Source: JAENVU01 sp964544295
GTDB lineage: Bacteria; Actinomycetota; Acidimicrobiia; IMCC26256; JAENVU01
Reading direction: 5' to 3'
Assembly: GCA_964544295.1 (NCBI GenBank)
Contig: CAZJBJ010000001.1
Location: 1-64,000, forward strand
DNA: 64,000 nt
The translations under genes and the position numbers were made by a program. Each line of letters opens with the position of its first letter. Within the stretch, counting starts at the first letter, position 1. Under the pieces are notes generated by a model. That model had not been told where the DNA came from. It did not search any database and worked only from the letters and a program-made list of their open reading frames with translations. Of the stretch, positions 1 to 8,603 are shown in pieces.

Positions 1-68
1 GCGCCGTGTACCTCCACCCCGACTGCCCACCCGAGGTCACCGACGACATCATCGCGTCGTTGCGGTAG
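1..68 (+). CDS. C-terminal end of an unidentified protein (partial)
   Basis: An open frame enters at the left edge (first complete codon at base 3) and ends in TAG at 66-68. It gives 21 C-terminal residues containing YLHPDCPPE and ending DDIIASLR. Codon use (G/C in nearly every third position) matches the real genes nearby. The fragment is too short to assign a family, and no function is proposed. It converges with the nuclease gene that follows. Confidence 0.5.
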   Translation, partial: AVYLHPDCPPEVTDDIIASLR

Positions 69-92
69 TCCCGCGCCGGTCCGCCGATCGGC

Positions 93-611
93 TCAACACG
101 CGCCCCACAATCCACGCCGGGCGCGCTTCGCCGCGAGTTCCTCCTCGAGCATCACCCGCGCGTGGGCGCCGTTCGGCGGAATCACCAGCAGTCGCGCGTA
201 GCCCTGGCGGAGGAGTTCGTCGTTGAACCGGTGCCCGTCGACGGACACGTAGGCGAGCAGCCGCCCGTACCGGTCCCGCCGTTCGACGTCGAGCTCCAAC
301 TCCACCCGACGGCCGGTGAGTATCCGATCGGTGTAGGCCGAGGCCTCGGGCCCGTAACACTCGACGCCCTTGGTCGGATGATGCGTCTCGGGGGTGTTGA
401 TGCCGAGCAGGCGGACGGTGTCGGAACCTCCGGACAACGCCACGCGCACGGTGTCGCCGTCGACCGTCCGCGTCACCGTGGCGGCGATCGAGGAGGCACC
501 AGAGGGTACGGAATCGGAATTCTCACCGGGTTCGTGGCGCCCCATCCACCACCCCGCGAGCGAAGCGGCAGCGATGAGGATCGCCACGACCGCGGCTCGC
601 GGAACAGCCAC
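93..611 (-). CDS. Membrane-anchored thermonuclease-family (SNase-like) protein
   Basis: 172 residues with an N-terminal hydrophobic anchor (about residues 6-23) and a low-complexity linker, then one staphylococcal-nuclease domain (about 42-172). The TVDGDTVRV segment (49-57), R67 and E75 in RLLGINTPE, and R117 in DRYGR correspond to the catalytic Arg/Glu/Arg set and calcium-binding Asp of SNase. It should hydrolyse DNA or RNA outside the membrane, probably for nucleic-acid scavenging or turnover. The start is GTG. No Shine-Dalgarno is visible, but TAGGGT lies six bases upstream, fitting a leaderless message. Family assignment is secure; substrate and location are inferred. Confidence 0.9.
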   Translation of the reverse strand: MAVPRAAVVAILIAAASLAGWWMGRHEPGENSDSVPSGASSIAATVTRTVDGDTVRVALSGGSDTVRLLGINTPETHHPTKGVECYGPEASAYTDRILTGRRVELELDVERRDRYGRLLAYVSVDGHRFNDELLRQGYARLLVIPPNGAHARVMLEEELAAKRARRGLWGAC

Positions 612-617
612 GGGGTG

Positions 618-623
618 ACCCTA
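618..623 (-). promoter_or_regulatory. Putative -10 element (leaderless) of the thermonuclease gene
   Basis: TAGGGT on the minus strand, separated by six bases from the GTG start at 611. That spacing puts the expected transcription start on or next to the start codon. No convincing -35 box is seen. Confidence 0.45.
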
Positions 624-674
624 TCGGAGGGTTCACCGAGTCGGGGAGACGGGCTTCTAGGGTGGTGGGCCGTC

Positions 675-1214
675 ATGGATCGCACTCGTCGCCTCATCGG
701 CGCTCTCGTCATCGTCGTCGTCGCCGCCCTCGTGGTGCTCGTCGTGACCGTTCGACCGGGCCTGCGCAAGGATGCCGACGCGATCGATCGCACCTGGGCC
801 CCCCTCGTGGAACCGCTGGCATCGCGGTACGCCGCGTTGGGACAGGTGTCCACCGAACTCCAACGGGCCGGCGCCGCCGATCGACCGGTCACCGCCGAGT
901 TGAACCGGCTCCTGACCCGCTGGAAGATCATCCAGAACGGCGCGAACGCCGAGGACCAGGTCGTCACGGCCAACCGCTTGGAGGCGGTCGCCGCACGCGT
1001 CGCGGTCCTGGCGACGACCCCCCGCCTCGCGCTCGACCAGCAACTCACCGACGCGATCAATGCGTTCAAGGTGTCGCGTCCCGCCGCCGACGCGCTCGCC
1101 GCGTACCAACGCGACGTCATGGCGTACCAGGACCGACGCGACGGCCTGTGGGGCCGCATCGTCGCCGGACTCGACGACTATCCGATGCGGCCTACGCTGC
1201 AGCTCCTGGCCTGA
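675..1214 (+). CDS. Single-pass membrane protein, unknown function
   Basis: 179 residues: a very hydrophobic N-terminal segment (about 8-28) followed by a soluble, helix-rich, Ala/Leu/Arg-rich domain. The layout of a short N-terminal anchor with an extracytoplasmic helical bundle resembles LemA-type proteins, but no diagnostic LemA motif could be verified. The frame stays open far upstream; ATG 675 is chosen because the membrane segment begins there and the upstream part is antisense to the nuclease. It ends three bases before purK, so the two are probably co-transcribed. Confidence 0.7.
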   Translation: MDRTRRLIGALVIVVVAALVVLVVTVRPGLRKDADAIDRTWAPLVEPLASRYAALGQVSTELQRAGAADRPVTAELNRLLTRWKIIQNGANAEDQVVTANRLEAVAARVAVLATTPRLALDQQLTDAINAFKVSRPAADALAAYQRDVMAYQDRRDGLWGRIVAGLDDYPMRPTLQLLA

Positions 1215-1217
1215 CCG

Positions 1218-2327
1218 ATGACCCGCCTTGCCATCCTCGGCGGCGGCCAGCTCGGCCGCATGCTGGCGCTCGCCGCGATCCCCCTGGGCGTCGAGATCAG
1301 CTCCCTCGATCCGGCTGATGCCGCGCCGGCCGGCGCGGTCGGACCGTTGACGGTCGCGGCGCTGGACGATCTGGACGCGGCGAGTCGCACCGCGGCGGAT
1401 GCCACGGTCGTGACGTTCGAGTGGGAAGGTGTGCCCGCCGTCACCACCCGCCATCTCGAAGCCGGCGGTGCCGTGGTCCGGCCGCCGACACCCGCCCTGG
1501 AGGTCTCTCAGGACCGGGTGACCGAGAAGACGACGTTCGCGGCGCTGGACATCCCCGTGGCCCCCTGGGCCGCCGTCGACTCCCGAGCGGACCTCGATGC
1601 GGCACTCGCCACGATCGGCGCCCCCGCGATCCTCAAGACCCGCCGCGGTGGCTACGACGGCAAGGGCCAAGCGGTGATCGACGCTCCCGCCGCGGCCGAC
1701 GCGGCGTGGCGCGATCTCGGTCCGGCGGGGGCGCTCGTGCTCGAAGCGATGGTGCCGTTCGATCGGGAACTCTCCATCATCGCCGTCCGGGGAGTCGACG
1801 GCGACGTCCGGACCTGGTCACTCGTCAAGAACGAACACCGGGGCGGCATCCTGCGCGTGTCGCGCGCGCCCGCGGCAGAGGTGACCGCCGACCAGCAACG
1901 CGTCGCCGACGAGTACGCGGCGGCGGTCCTCGGCCACTTCGACTACGTGGGGGTGCTCACCATCGAGCTGTTCGACGTCGGTGGCGAGCTCCTCGCCAAC
2001 GAGATGGCGCCCCGCGTGCACAACTCGGGCCACTGGACCATCGAAGGAGCACACACGAGCCAGTTCGAGAACCATGTGCGAGCGGTGCTCGGCTGGCCGC
2101 TCGGCGACACGGGCGCTCGCGGATACAGCGCCATGGTCAACTGCATCGGCCACGTCCCCGATCCCTCGACGCTGCTGGCCCTCGACGGCGTCCACGTGCA
2201 CGCCTACGGCAAGTCCGCCCGTCCGGGTCGCAAGGTCGGTCACGTCACGGTGACGGCGCCCTCGGCACCCGAGCTGGAGGCGCGGCTGGCGGCCACGCTC
2301 GCGGCCCTCCCGGACGACATCGGCTGA
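1218..2327 (+). CDS. purK: 5-(carboxyamino)imidazole ribonucleotide synthase
   Basis: 369 residues, the usual size for PurK. The N-terminus carries the GGGQLGRM motif (8-15) of the PurK pre-ATP-grasp domain. The ATP-grasp region follows, with KTRRGGYDGKGQ and the late acidic/Asn motif NEMAPRVHNSGHWT. It makes N5-CAIR from AIR, ATP and bicarbonate in cytoplasmic purine synthesis; PurE would act next but is not in this window. It directly follows the small membrane protein, probably in one transcript. Identification is very secure. Confidence 0.97.
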   Translation: MTRLAILGGGQLGRMLALAAIPLGVEISSLDPADAAPAGAVGPLTVAALDDLDAASRTAADATVVTFEWEGVPAVTTRHLEAGGAVVRPPTPALEVSQDRVTEKTTFAALDIPVAPWAAVDSRADLDAALATIGAPAILKTRRGGYDGKGQAVIDAPAAADAAWRDLGPAGALVLEAMVPFDRELSIIAVRGVDGDVRTWSLVKNEHRGGILRVSRAPAAEVTADQQRVADEYAAAVLGHFDYVGVLTIELFDVGGELLANEMAPRVHNSGHWTIEGAHTSQFENHVRAVLGWPLGDTGARGYSAMVNCIGHVPDPSTLLALDGVHVHAYGKSARPGRKVGHVTVTAPSAPELEARLAATLAALPDDIG

Positions 2328-2330
2328 GCC

Positions 2331-2354
2331 GGTGAGACGGTGAGACGGTGAGAC
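2331..2354 (+). repeat. Three tandem copies of an 8-bp unit
   Basis: The unit ggtgagac occurs three times in a row at 2331-2338, 2339-2346 and 2347-2354, just after the purK stop. The rest of the purK-2449 spacer (to 2448) holds an AT-richer patch (tcatttagtcggaatttg) and an untested promoter for the next operon. Confidence 0.8.
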
Positions 2355-2448
2355 GGTCATTTAGTCGGAATTTGACCGTTCACGAGTTCAGCTGAGGTCG
2401 CGAAACCGCCGATATCTCTGGGAACACACCGTCACCCGGAGGTTCCCG

Positions 2449-2985
2449 ATGCCGAATCGCAAGGCCCTGACCATGGCCGGCGCCGTCACCGCCAGCCTGA
2501 TCAGCGGCGTCATCGCGGTGGGCGCAACCGTCGGCCACACCCCGCTCACGAGCCTCGCCGCGGCCGACGCCGCACCGACCCCGGCGGTATCACCGGCTCC
2601 GGCGACCGCGGCCCCATCGCCGTCGACTGCGTCCGATCCGATCGCCCCTGGCGCGCCGCAACGCGCGGACGTCCCCTCCAGTCCGGCCGCCGCCCTGTGG
2701 TTCGCCGGTCTGGCCGCGCAATCGCCGAGCGCGGCACCGACGTCCGGTGGGGCCGCCGGTGCTCCCGCCGCGCCGACGACCAAGCCCCCCAGCGGGGCCC
2801 GGGGCACACCATCGACCTCACCGGCGCCGGTGGTGCAGACGCCACCGTCGACCGCGGCGCCAGCCGCGACGACGACCACGACCGTCCCGCTCTACAACTG
2901 CTCCGGCAGCGACGACGGCCTGACCGAGTCCTACAAGCACGCTCGCGAGGTGTGGTGCGAAGCGCACGGAGGCATCCATGGGTAA
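2449..2985 (+). CDS. Exported Pro/Ala/Thr-rich protein with C-terminal Cys pair
   Basis: 178 residues. A short basic start (MPNRK) and a hydrophobic stretch to about residue 30 look like a signal peptide or anchor. Residues about 40-150 are low-complexity Pro/Ala/Ser/Thr. The last 30 residues form a compact tail with two cysteines (NCSG and VWCEAHGG), which could form a disulphide or hold a cofactor. A good ribosome site (ggaggttcccg) precedes ATG 2449. The stop overlaps the next start by 8 bases, and the ferric-reductase-like gene follows, so the three are likely one operon. No family is recognised; a redox role is only suggested by context. Confidence 0.75.
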   Translation: MPNRKALTMAGAVTASLISGVIAVGATVGHTPLTSLAAADAAPTPAVSPAPATAAPSPSTASDPIAPGAPQRADVPSSPAAALWFAGLAAQSPSAAPTSGGAAGAPAAPTTKPPSGARGTPSTSPAPVVQTPPSTAAPAATTTTTVPLYNCSGSDDGLTESYKHAREVWCEAHGGIHG

Positions 2986-3466
2986 GCGGACGAAGCCGGC
3001 CGCAGCCGCGCGCATCATGACCACCGGGCTGAGCACGACGGCGACGTTCGCGATCGTCGCGGTCCTGGCCGCCGGCGCCCCGGCGGCGTCGACCGCGGTG
3101 GCGGCACCCGGCGCGCCCGGTGCCACGACCGAACCGGCGCTCGCGGCGAGCGCGGTCAACCCATCTGGTTCGGTCACCCCGGCCGATCTCGCCGCGCTCG
3201 CGGCGGCGAATGCGGGGACACCGGCGGCCGGCGCCGCGCCTCCGCCCTCCCCCACCGCCCCGGCAGCCGGTGTCGCGTCGAGCGGTGGTGGTGCGACTCC
3301 CGCGGCGCCGCGTGCTTCGGCACCCGCACCCGCTCCGGTCGCGGCGGCACCGGCACCCGCCCCGGCCCCGACCCCGGCCCCGACGGCCGCGCCGACGCCG
3401 GCACCGACCACCCCTCCGGCGACGAGTCCTCCCCCGCCCCCGCCGCCGACCACCGGCGGGAGCTGA
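2978..3466 (+). CDS. Exported Pro/Ala-rich protein, unknown function
   Basis: 162 residues. After a basic N-terminus, a hydrophobic segment (about 15-42) is followed by an almost pure Ala/Pro/Thr/Ser region ending in a polyproline run. No cysteine or folded domain is apparent, so it may act as a wall-spanning spacer. It overlaps the upstream gene by 8 bases and ends 7 bases before the ferric-reductase-like gene, which supports translational coupling. Strong compositional bias makes homology unreliable, but the overlap pattern and exported look argue that it is a real gene. Confidence 0.65.
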   Translation: MGKRTKPAAAARIMTTGLSTTATFAIVAVLAAGAPAASTAVAAPGAPGATTEPALAASAVNPSGSVTPADLAALAAANAGTPAAGAAPPPSPTAPAAGVASSGGGATPAAPRASAPAPAPVAAAPAPAPAPTPAPTAAPTPAPTTPPATSPPPPPPPTTGGS

Positions 3467-3473
3467 TCCTCCC

Positions 3474-4307
3474 ATGGACCTCGATCCGAAGACCTGGTGG
3501 TACGTCACGCGCGCGAGCGGCTTCGTCGCCTGGGTGCTGTTGGCCGTCGCCGTCCTCTGGGGACTGTTCCTCACGAACAAGACGCTGCAGAAGAGCACCG
3601 CGCCGGCGTGGGTGCTGGACCTCCATCGCCACCTCGGCGGGTTGGCCGTCGTCTTCGTCGCCGTCCACGTCGGGGCGTTGCCGCTCGACGGGTACACCCA
3701 CTGGGGGTGGAGCGACCTGTTCGTCCCGATGTCGACCAGGTGGCACCCGCTCGCCGTCGCCTGGGGGATCGTGGGCCTCTACCTGCTGGTCGCCATCGAG
3801 GTCACGTCGCTCCTCGGTCGCCGCTTCCCCAAGAAGTGGTGGCGACGGGTCCACATGTTGTCGTTCCCGTTGTACGTCCTCGCGTCGATCCACCTCTTCG
3901 CAGCCGGCACCGACAGCGCCAACCGGGCCGTCCAGGCGATGGTGCTGATCGTGTCGACGCTGATCGTGTTCCTCGCCGGCGTCCGTGGCCTCGCGGTGGC
4001 CAAGCCGCGCGAGACCCGGTCGAACCCACGGGTCGCGGCCGCCAAGGCCCGCGCCACCGAAGCACCGGTCGCCTCGGTCACCGCGAGCACCGGTGATCTC
4101 CTCCCGGTCTCGGCCCCGCCGGCGGCGGTGAAGGCCGAGCAGGCCGCGAGTCAGACTCCATCAACGAGCCCGGTCGCCCACGGCCAGCTCTCGATGCAAC
4201 CACCGTCCCTCGAAGCCCGGGTGGCGAAGCTCCGGGCCGGCGCGCGTGCCGCCCGCGAACGGGTCCGCGATCAGTCGCCCAGCCCGGTCGGCTCGGGCCC
4301 GCCCTGA
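3474..4307 (+). CDS. Ferric-reductase-like haem-binding membrane protein
   Basis: 277 residues. The N-terminal ~170 residues hold the ferric-reductase-like transmembrane fold with several membrane helices. Histidines H51/H53, H65, H127 and H140 fall in the pattern HRHLG...HV...RRVHMLS...IHLF expected for ligands of stacked b-haems. Residues about 175-277 are a charged Ala/Pro-rich cytoplasmic tail without an FAD/NAD module, so electrons must come from or go to partner proteins. It is third in an operon after two exported Pro/Ala-rich proteins. ATG 3474 follows the previous stop by seven bases. The fold is secure; electron donor and acceptor are unknown. Confidence 0.85.
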   Translation: MDLDPKTWWYVTRASGFVAWVLLAVAVLWGLFLTNKTLQKSTAPAWVLDLHRHLGGLAVVFVAVHVGALPLDGYTHWGWSDLFVPMSTRWHPLAVAWGIVGLYLLVAIEVTSLLGRRFPKKWWRRVHMLSFPLYVLASIHLFAAGTDSANRAVQAMVLIVSTLIVFLAGVRGLAVAKPRETRSNPRVAAAKARATEAPVASVTASTGDLLPVSAPPAAVKAEQAASQTPSTSPVAHGQLSMQPPSLEARVAKLRAGARAARERVRDQSPSPVGSGPP

Positions 4308-4325
4308 GTCACCCGCAGGCGGGCC

Positions 4326-5468
4326 TCAGGCGATCGCGCCGGCCGCCCGTCGGGCCGCGACGACGTCGTCGGCGAAACCCCAGTCCCGCAGCACCTCGTC
4401 GGTGTGCTGCCCGGGCCACGCGGGCGGCCGCTGGATCGCTCCCGGGGTACGACTGAACCGCGGCGCGGGCGCCGGCTGCAACAGACCGTCGCGCTCGACG
4501 ATGGTTTCGCGAGCCTGGATGTGCGGATGCTCGGCGGCCTCGTCCATGGTGAGCACCGGCGCGAAGCACACGTCGGTCATCTCCATGATCTCGCACCACT
4601 CGTCGCGGGTCTTGGCGAGAAACAGCGCGGTGAAGCGCTCGCGCAGGTCGGGCCAGGTCGTCTGGTCCATCTGTCCCGCGAGTTCGACGTCGTCGCTCAA
4701 CCCGGCCAGCCTGATCAACTCCGCGTAGAACTGCGGCTCGAGCGAACCGAGCGAGATGTACTTCCCGTCGGCGGTCTCGTAGGTGTCGTAGAACGGCGCG
4801 CCGGTATCGAGCAGGTTGGTACCGGCCGGACCCCAGAACCCGAGGGCACGGAATCCCCACATCATCGCCATGAGCGCGGCCGCGCCGTCGACCATCGCCG
4901 CGTCGATCACCTGACCCTGACCGCTCCGCCCGGCTTCGACGAGCGCGCACGCCACGCCGAAGGCCATGAGCATCCCCCCGCCGCCGAAGTCGCCGACGAG
5001 GTTGATCGGCGGGGTCGGCTTCTCCCCGACGCGACCGAAGTGGCCGAGCGCGCCCGCGAGCGCGATGTAGTTGATGTCGTGCCCTGCCGCCGGCGCGTAC
5101 GGGCCGTCCTGGCCCCACCCGGTCATCCGGCCGTAGACCAGCTTCGGGTTGCGGGCGAGGCACGCGTCCGGTCCGATACCGAGCCGATCGGCGACCCCCG
5201 GACGGAAGCCCTCGATGAGGGCGTCGGCCTGTTCGACGAGCTGGAGCACCGTCTCGACCCCGTCGGGGTGTTTCAGGTCGACGCCCACCGACCGGCGGCC
5301 GCGGTTGAGGATCTCGAGATTCTGCCGGTCGAAGTTGCCGGTCACGGTCTGGGCCCGATCGACGCGGATCACGTCGGCGCCCAGGTCGGCCAGCATCATC
5401 GCCGCGAACGGCCCCGGCCCGATTCCGGCGATCTCGACGATCTTGATTCCCGACAACGGACCCGACAC
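4326..5468 (-). CDS. CaiB/BaiF CoA-transferase family protein (alpha-methylacyl-CoA racemase-like)
   Basis: 380 residues starting at GTG 5468, with gaggag spaced correctly upstream; the longer open frame is rejected. It begins LSGIKIVEIAGIGPGPFAAM and contains NRGRRSVGVDLK, hallmarks of family III CoA-transferases. The size and the opening GIGPGPFAAMMLADLGADVIRV resemble alpha-methylacyl-CoA racemases, which epimerise 2-methyl-branched acyl-CoAs such as sterol side chains or pristanoyl-CoA. That would match the phytanoyl-CoA dioxygenase nearby. Racemase and CoA-transferase activity cannot be separated by eye. It is followed on the same strand by nothing, since it converges with the gene ending at 4307. 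Confidence 0.9.
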   Translation of the reverse strand: MSGPLSGIKIVEIAGIGPGPFAAMMLADLGADVIRVDRAQTVTGNFDRQNLEILNRGRRSVGVDLKHPDGVETVLQLVEQADALIEGFRPGVADRLGIGPDACLARNPKLVYGRMTGWGQDGPYAPAAGHDINYIALAGALGHFGRVGEKPTPPINLVGDFGGGGMLMAFGVACALVEAGRSGQGQVIDAAMVDGAAALMAMMWGFRALGFWGPAGTNLLDTGAPFYDTYETADGKYISLGSLEPQFYAELIRLAGLSDDVELAGQMDQTTWPDLRERFTALFLAKTRDEWCEIMEMTDVCFAPVLTMDEAAEHPHIQARETIVERDGLLQPAPAPRFSRTPGAIQRPPAWPGQHTDEVLRDWGFADDVVAARRAAGAIA

Positions 5469-5538
5469 GGCAAGCTCCTCTGGACGAACGGACGCGGCGA
5501 GGGACGCTACGCGGCCGGCGCCGAGTTCGTCAGATCGC

Positions 5539-6465
5539 TCAGAACTCCAGGGCCAGCCCGGGGCGCGGCCAGGGCAGGGAGACGATCTTGCCGGTGCCCG
5601 AACAGGTCGCGTAGGCGGTCGCGAGGTCGGGGCCACCGAAGCAGACGTTGGTCACGAGCAGATCGGGCAGCGGGATGTGCTCCACCCCGTTGATGCCCGA
5701 GCCGTCCGCGTCGGGCGAGATCACGGTGAGCCCACCGTTGAAGATGGTCCCGACCACGACGTTGCCGGCACTGTCGACCCCGAGCGAATCCAGGAGTTGC
5801 ATGCCGGGGAGACCCGCGAGCAGCGTGCCGCCGTTGCCCACCGGGCCACCCGCGGCGAGCACGCCCGGCGACTCGATCGGCCACCAGAACACCCGTCCCG
5901 TGTGAGTCTCCGCGACGTAGAGGCGGTCACCGCCGGGCGAGAGCCCGATGCCGTTCGGCGAATCCAGGGGGAAGATCACCTCCCGGATCTCGGAGCCGTC
6001 CGCGGCCGCGTAGTACACCGCGCCGATGGTGTGTACCCGGCCCCGCTGCTTGCCGTGGTCGGTGAACCACATGCCACCCGCGGCGTCGAACACGAGGTCG
6101 TTGGGACCGACCAGCTCGTTGCCGTCGCACTCGGTGTAGAGGACGGTGACCTGACCGGTGTCGAGATCGACGCGCTCGATGCGACCGCCCGTGTAGTCGC
6201 CGGGTTGACGCACGTCGGGCACGGTCATGCCCATGACCTCCGAGAAGCCCCAACCTCCGCTGTTGCAGACGTAGGCCGCGCCATCGGGCCCGATGGCGAG
6301 CCCGTTCGGGCTCCCACCCGGCGTCGCCACCGTTTCGACCCGTCCGTCGAGGTGCACCCGAACGACGGTGCGACCCTTGAGCTCCACGCACAGCAGCGTC
6401 CCGTCGGGCATCCAGACCGGACCCTCCGGGAACTGCAATCCGGTCGCGATCTCCGTGATCTCCAT
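5539..6465 (-). CDS. SMP-30/gluconolactonase/LRE family protein
   Basis: 308 residues. ATG 6465 has a good ribosome site (accgaggagcacacg) and begins MEITEIATGLQFPEGPVW, typical of the family. Metal-binding signatures of the six-bladed propeller are visible: E near FPEGPVW, N in GSPNGLAIGPDG, N in VGPNDLVFD, and PNGIGLSPGG. Such enzymes are calcium- or zinc-dependent lactonases or esterases; the substrate is unknown. It lies 70 bases upstream of the CoA-transferase on the same strand, so the two may share a transcript. A role opening a lactone in lipid or terpenoid breakdown is conjecture. Confidence 0.9.
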   Translation of the reverse strand: MEITEIATGLQFPEGPVWMPDGTLLCVELKGRTVVRVHLDGRVETVATPGGSPNGLAIGPDGAAYVCNSGGWGFSEVMGMTVPDVRQPGDYTGGRIERVDLDTGQVTVLYTECDGNELVGPNDLVFDAAGGMWFTDHGKQRGRVHTIGAVYYAAADGSEIREVIFPLDSPNGIGLSPGGDRLYVAETHTGRVFWWPIESPGVLAAGGPVGNGGTLLAGLPGMQLLDSLGVDSAGNVVVGTIFNGGLTVISPDADGSGINGVEHIPLPDLLVTNVCFGGPDLATAYATCSGTGKIVSLPWPRPGLALEF

Positions 6466-6542
6466 CGTGTGCTCCTCGGTCGGCACGGCCGCGCTCGAAC
6501 GCGTCCGGACCCGCATTCGAGCGCACCCGCGCCGAACGTGGC

Positions 6543-6548
6543 AAGAAT
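6543..6548 (+). promoter_or_regulatory. Putative -10 element of the CrtC/AttH-like gene
   Basis: AAGAAT followed by exactly six bases and ATG 6555. It fits the NANNNT leaderless arrangement seen elsewhere in the window. No Shine-Dalgarno is present. Confidence 0.35.
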
Positions 6549-6554
6549 GCGCCC

Positions 6555-7568
6555 ATGAAGCTGCGCCTGGACCCCCAAGACGAATACATGCACCCGCTCG
6601 AAGACGCGACGAACTTCAACGAGAGCATGTACTTCAACGTGTACGACCCCGCCGAGAAGATCGGGGGATTCCTCCGCCTCGGCAACCGGGCGAACGAGGG
6701 CTATGCCGAGATGACGACGTGCCTGTACCTCCCCGACGGTCGCGTCGGCTTCATGTTCGGTCGCCCCGAGATCGCGAACAACGACGCCTTCGACGCGGGC
6801 GGCATGAAGTTCGAGGTGCGCACGCCGTTCGAGTCACTGCGCACCACCTACACCGGCAAGGTTGTCCTGCTCGACGAGCCGTTGCAGATGGCCAACCCAC
6901 GCCAGGCCTTCACCGACAACCCCTGGGTCGACGCGAGTGTCGAACTCGACTACCGGGGCATCGCCCCGATGTTCGGTGGCGAGCCGGTGAACGACGACGG
7001 CTCACCCCTGACCGAGGATCTCTCCGGCGGGTTCGCGCGCGGCCACTACGAGCAGCATGTCGGCGCGCGCGGCACGATTCGCGTCGGTGACGACGAATGG
7101 GTGGTCGACGGGTACGGGCTGCGCGACCACTCGTGGGGTCCACGCTTCTGGCAGGCGCCGTGGTGGTACCGCTGGCTGACGATGAACTTCGACGACCACA
7201 GCGGGTTCATGATCTCGATCGTCACCGCCCGCGACGGCAAGCAGCGCATCGGTGGCATCGCACTGGAGGACGGCGAGTACCGCCACATCGACCGCGCCAC
7301 CATCGACACCGACTGGGTCGGCGAGGACCTCTACCACCAGGAGATCCGCGTGACGGCGGGCGCGGGCGACCGCGAGTACGAGATCACCGGATCGGTCCTC
7401 AACCTCATTCCGCTGCGCAACCGGCGCACCTCACCCGAGGGCGAGAAACTCGTCACCCGGATCTCGGAGGGCATGACCGAGTGGCACTGGAACGGCCACA
7501 CCGGATACGGCCTCTCCGAATACCTCGATCAGATCATCGACGACAAACCCGTCGGATGGCTGCCTTGA
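6555..7568 (+). CDS. CrtC/AttH-like (hydroxyneurosporene-synthase-fold) protein
   Basis: 337 residues, no signal peptide. The opening DEYMHPLEDATNFNESMYFNVYD, the mid-protein DGYGLRDHSWGPRFWQAPWWYRWL and the late EGMTEWHWNGHTGYGLSEYLD are the recurring motifs of a double-lipocalin family related to CrtC and kievitone hydratase. In actinobacteria these genes often sit near acyl-CoA or isoprenoid catabolism, so a hydratase or a carrier for hydrophobic substrates is possible. The reaction is not established. It diverges from the SMP-30 gene. Confidence 0.8.
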   Translation: MKLRLDPQDEYMHPLEDATNFNESMYFNVYDPAEKIGGFLRLGNRANEGYAEMTTCLYLPDGRVGFMFGRPEIANNDAFDAGGMKFEVRTPFESLRTTYTGKVVLLDEPLQMANPRQAFTDNPWVDASVELDYRGIAPMFGGEPVNDDGSPLTEDLSGGFARGHYEQHVGARGTIRVGDDEWVVDGYGLRDHSWGPRFWQAPWWYRWLTMNFDDHSGFMISIVTARDGKQRIGGIALEDGEYRHIDRATIDTDWVGEDLYHQEIRVTAGAGDREYEITGSVLNLIPLRNRRTSPEGEKLVTRISEGMTEWHWNGHTGYGLSEYLDQIIDDKPVGWLP

Positions 7569-7736
7569 TTGCTCGTCCGGCTTCACCGCGAGGCTGGTGG
7601 AATGAGGCCAGACCACTTGAAGGCAGGTTCGCGCTGAGTCACACTCGAGCCGGAGCTTGCGGAGGCGAGCAGCTCGGCAGGGAGCCCACGGCATCCGGAA
7701 GCACCGAGATGGCGACCGTACGAGCCAAAGTGCAGA
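7569..7736. other. Intergenic region, 168 bp, no recognised content
   Basis: This spacer separates two convergent genes (6555-7568 and 7737-8603). I see no coding potential, clear terminator hairpin, tRNA or repeat. Confidence 0.5.
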
Positions 7737-8603
7737 TCAGCGGTTGCGGAAGGTGCCGTCGGTGACCTGGGGGTCGTCGGCGTCGAGTTGCCAGAGCGCG
7801 AGCGCAGCTTCGGCCGGGTCGTCGGCAGCGGCCCGTTCGGGCATGCCGGCGAAGCCGAGGAGTTGGCGGGCCCGGGCCGGCAGGGTACGAGCGAGTTCCG
7901 GGCCGACTCCGACCGCGACCGCCTCTTCCGGGGTCAACCAGCCGACGAGGTAGGCGAGGTAGAGCGCCTTGCGCCACCGGTCGGCCGTCCGGTTCGCCCC
8001 GCCGCCGTGCACCAGGCTGCCGAGGTACACGAGGGCGTCACCCGGCTCGAGTTCGACCTGCACCGCGAGCGACTCGTCGATCGGCCGGTCGAGCGGCCAG
8101 AGGTGACTGCGCGGGATCACGCGGGTCGCGCCGACTTCGGCGTCGTAGTCACCCAACGCGACGAGACAGGAGATCTGCAACGGCACGCGGAGCTTGGCGG
8201 CGAGATTCCAGTTGAGGTCGTCGCGGTGGAGGGTCTGGGCCGGGTTGTCCGGGCCGATGAAGATCGTCTCGGACTGACTCATCCAGTAATCGCCGCAGTA
8301 CGGCAACAGCACGCGGTCGGCGAGGTCGAGCAGCGTCGGGTGGAGCAGGTACTCCTCGACCATCGTCCGACTCTTCGCGGGGATGCCCTGGACACGCACG
8401 GTGTTGCGTCCGTAGAAGGTGTCGTCGAAGCCCTCGCGGAAGCCGGGCTGGCGCGCCGCGACGGCCGGCGCCAGATCGCGGTCGATCTGGTCGACGGTCT
8501 CCGGCGTCAGGAGGCCGGTGATCACGAGACCACCATCGCGATCGATGGTCTCGAGGAGGAGGTCGGAGTCGGTGTCCGCGGTCAACCGCGCGAGGCCGTC
8601 CAC
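7737..8603 (-). CDS. Phytanoyl-CoA dioxygenase (PhyH) family protein
   Basis: 288 residues from GTG 8603. The iron triad is visible: H126 and D128 in LHRDDLNWN and the distal H199 in GSLVHGGGANRT, with R205 or a nearby Arg for 2-oxoglutarate. SQSETIFIGPDNPAQ just before the HxD is typical of PhyH. Family members hydroxylate acyl-CoAs or other hydrophobic molecules using O2 and 2-oxoglutarate. The frame is open far upstream, but that part lies over the methyltransferase. GTG 8603 is preferred because the protein then starts in the usual place (VDGLARLTADTD). No strong ribosome site is present, so the start is uncertain. Confidence 0.87.
   Translation of the reverse strand: MDGLARLTADTDSDLLLETIDRDGGLVITGLLTPETVDQIDRDLAPAVAARQPGFREGFDDTFYGRNTVRVQGIPAKSRTMVEEYLLHPTLLDLADRVLLPYCGDYWMSQSETIFIGPDNPAQTLHRDDLNWNLAAKLRVPLQISCLVALGDYDAEVGATRVIPRSHLWPLDRPIDESLAVQVELEPGDALVYLGSLVHGGGANRTADRWRKALYLAYLVGWLTPEEAVAVGVGPELARTLPARARQLLGFAGMPERAAADDPAEAALALWQLDADDPQVTDGTFRNR

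Noticed and set aside
7569..7736. Possible small RNA in the 168-base convergent spacer
   Set aside because: No stable hairpin, promoter or known RNA signature could be made out.
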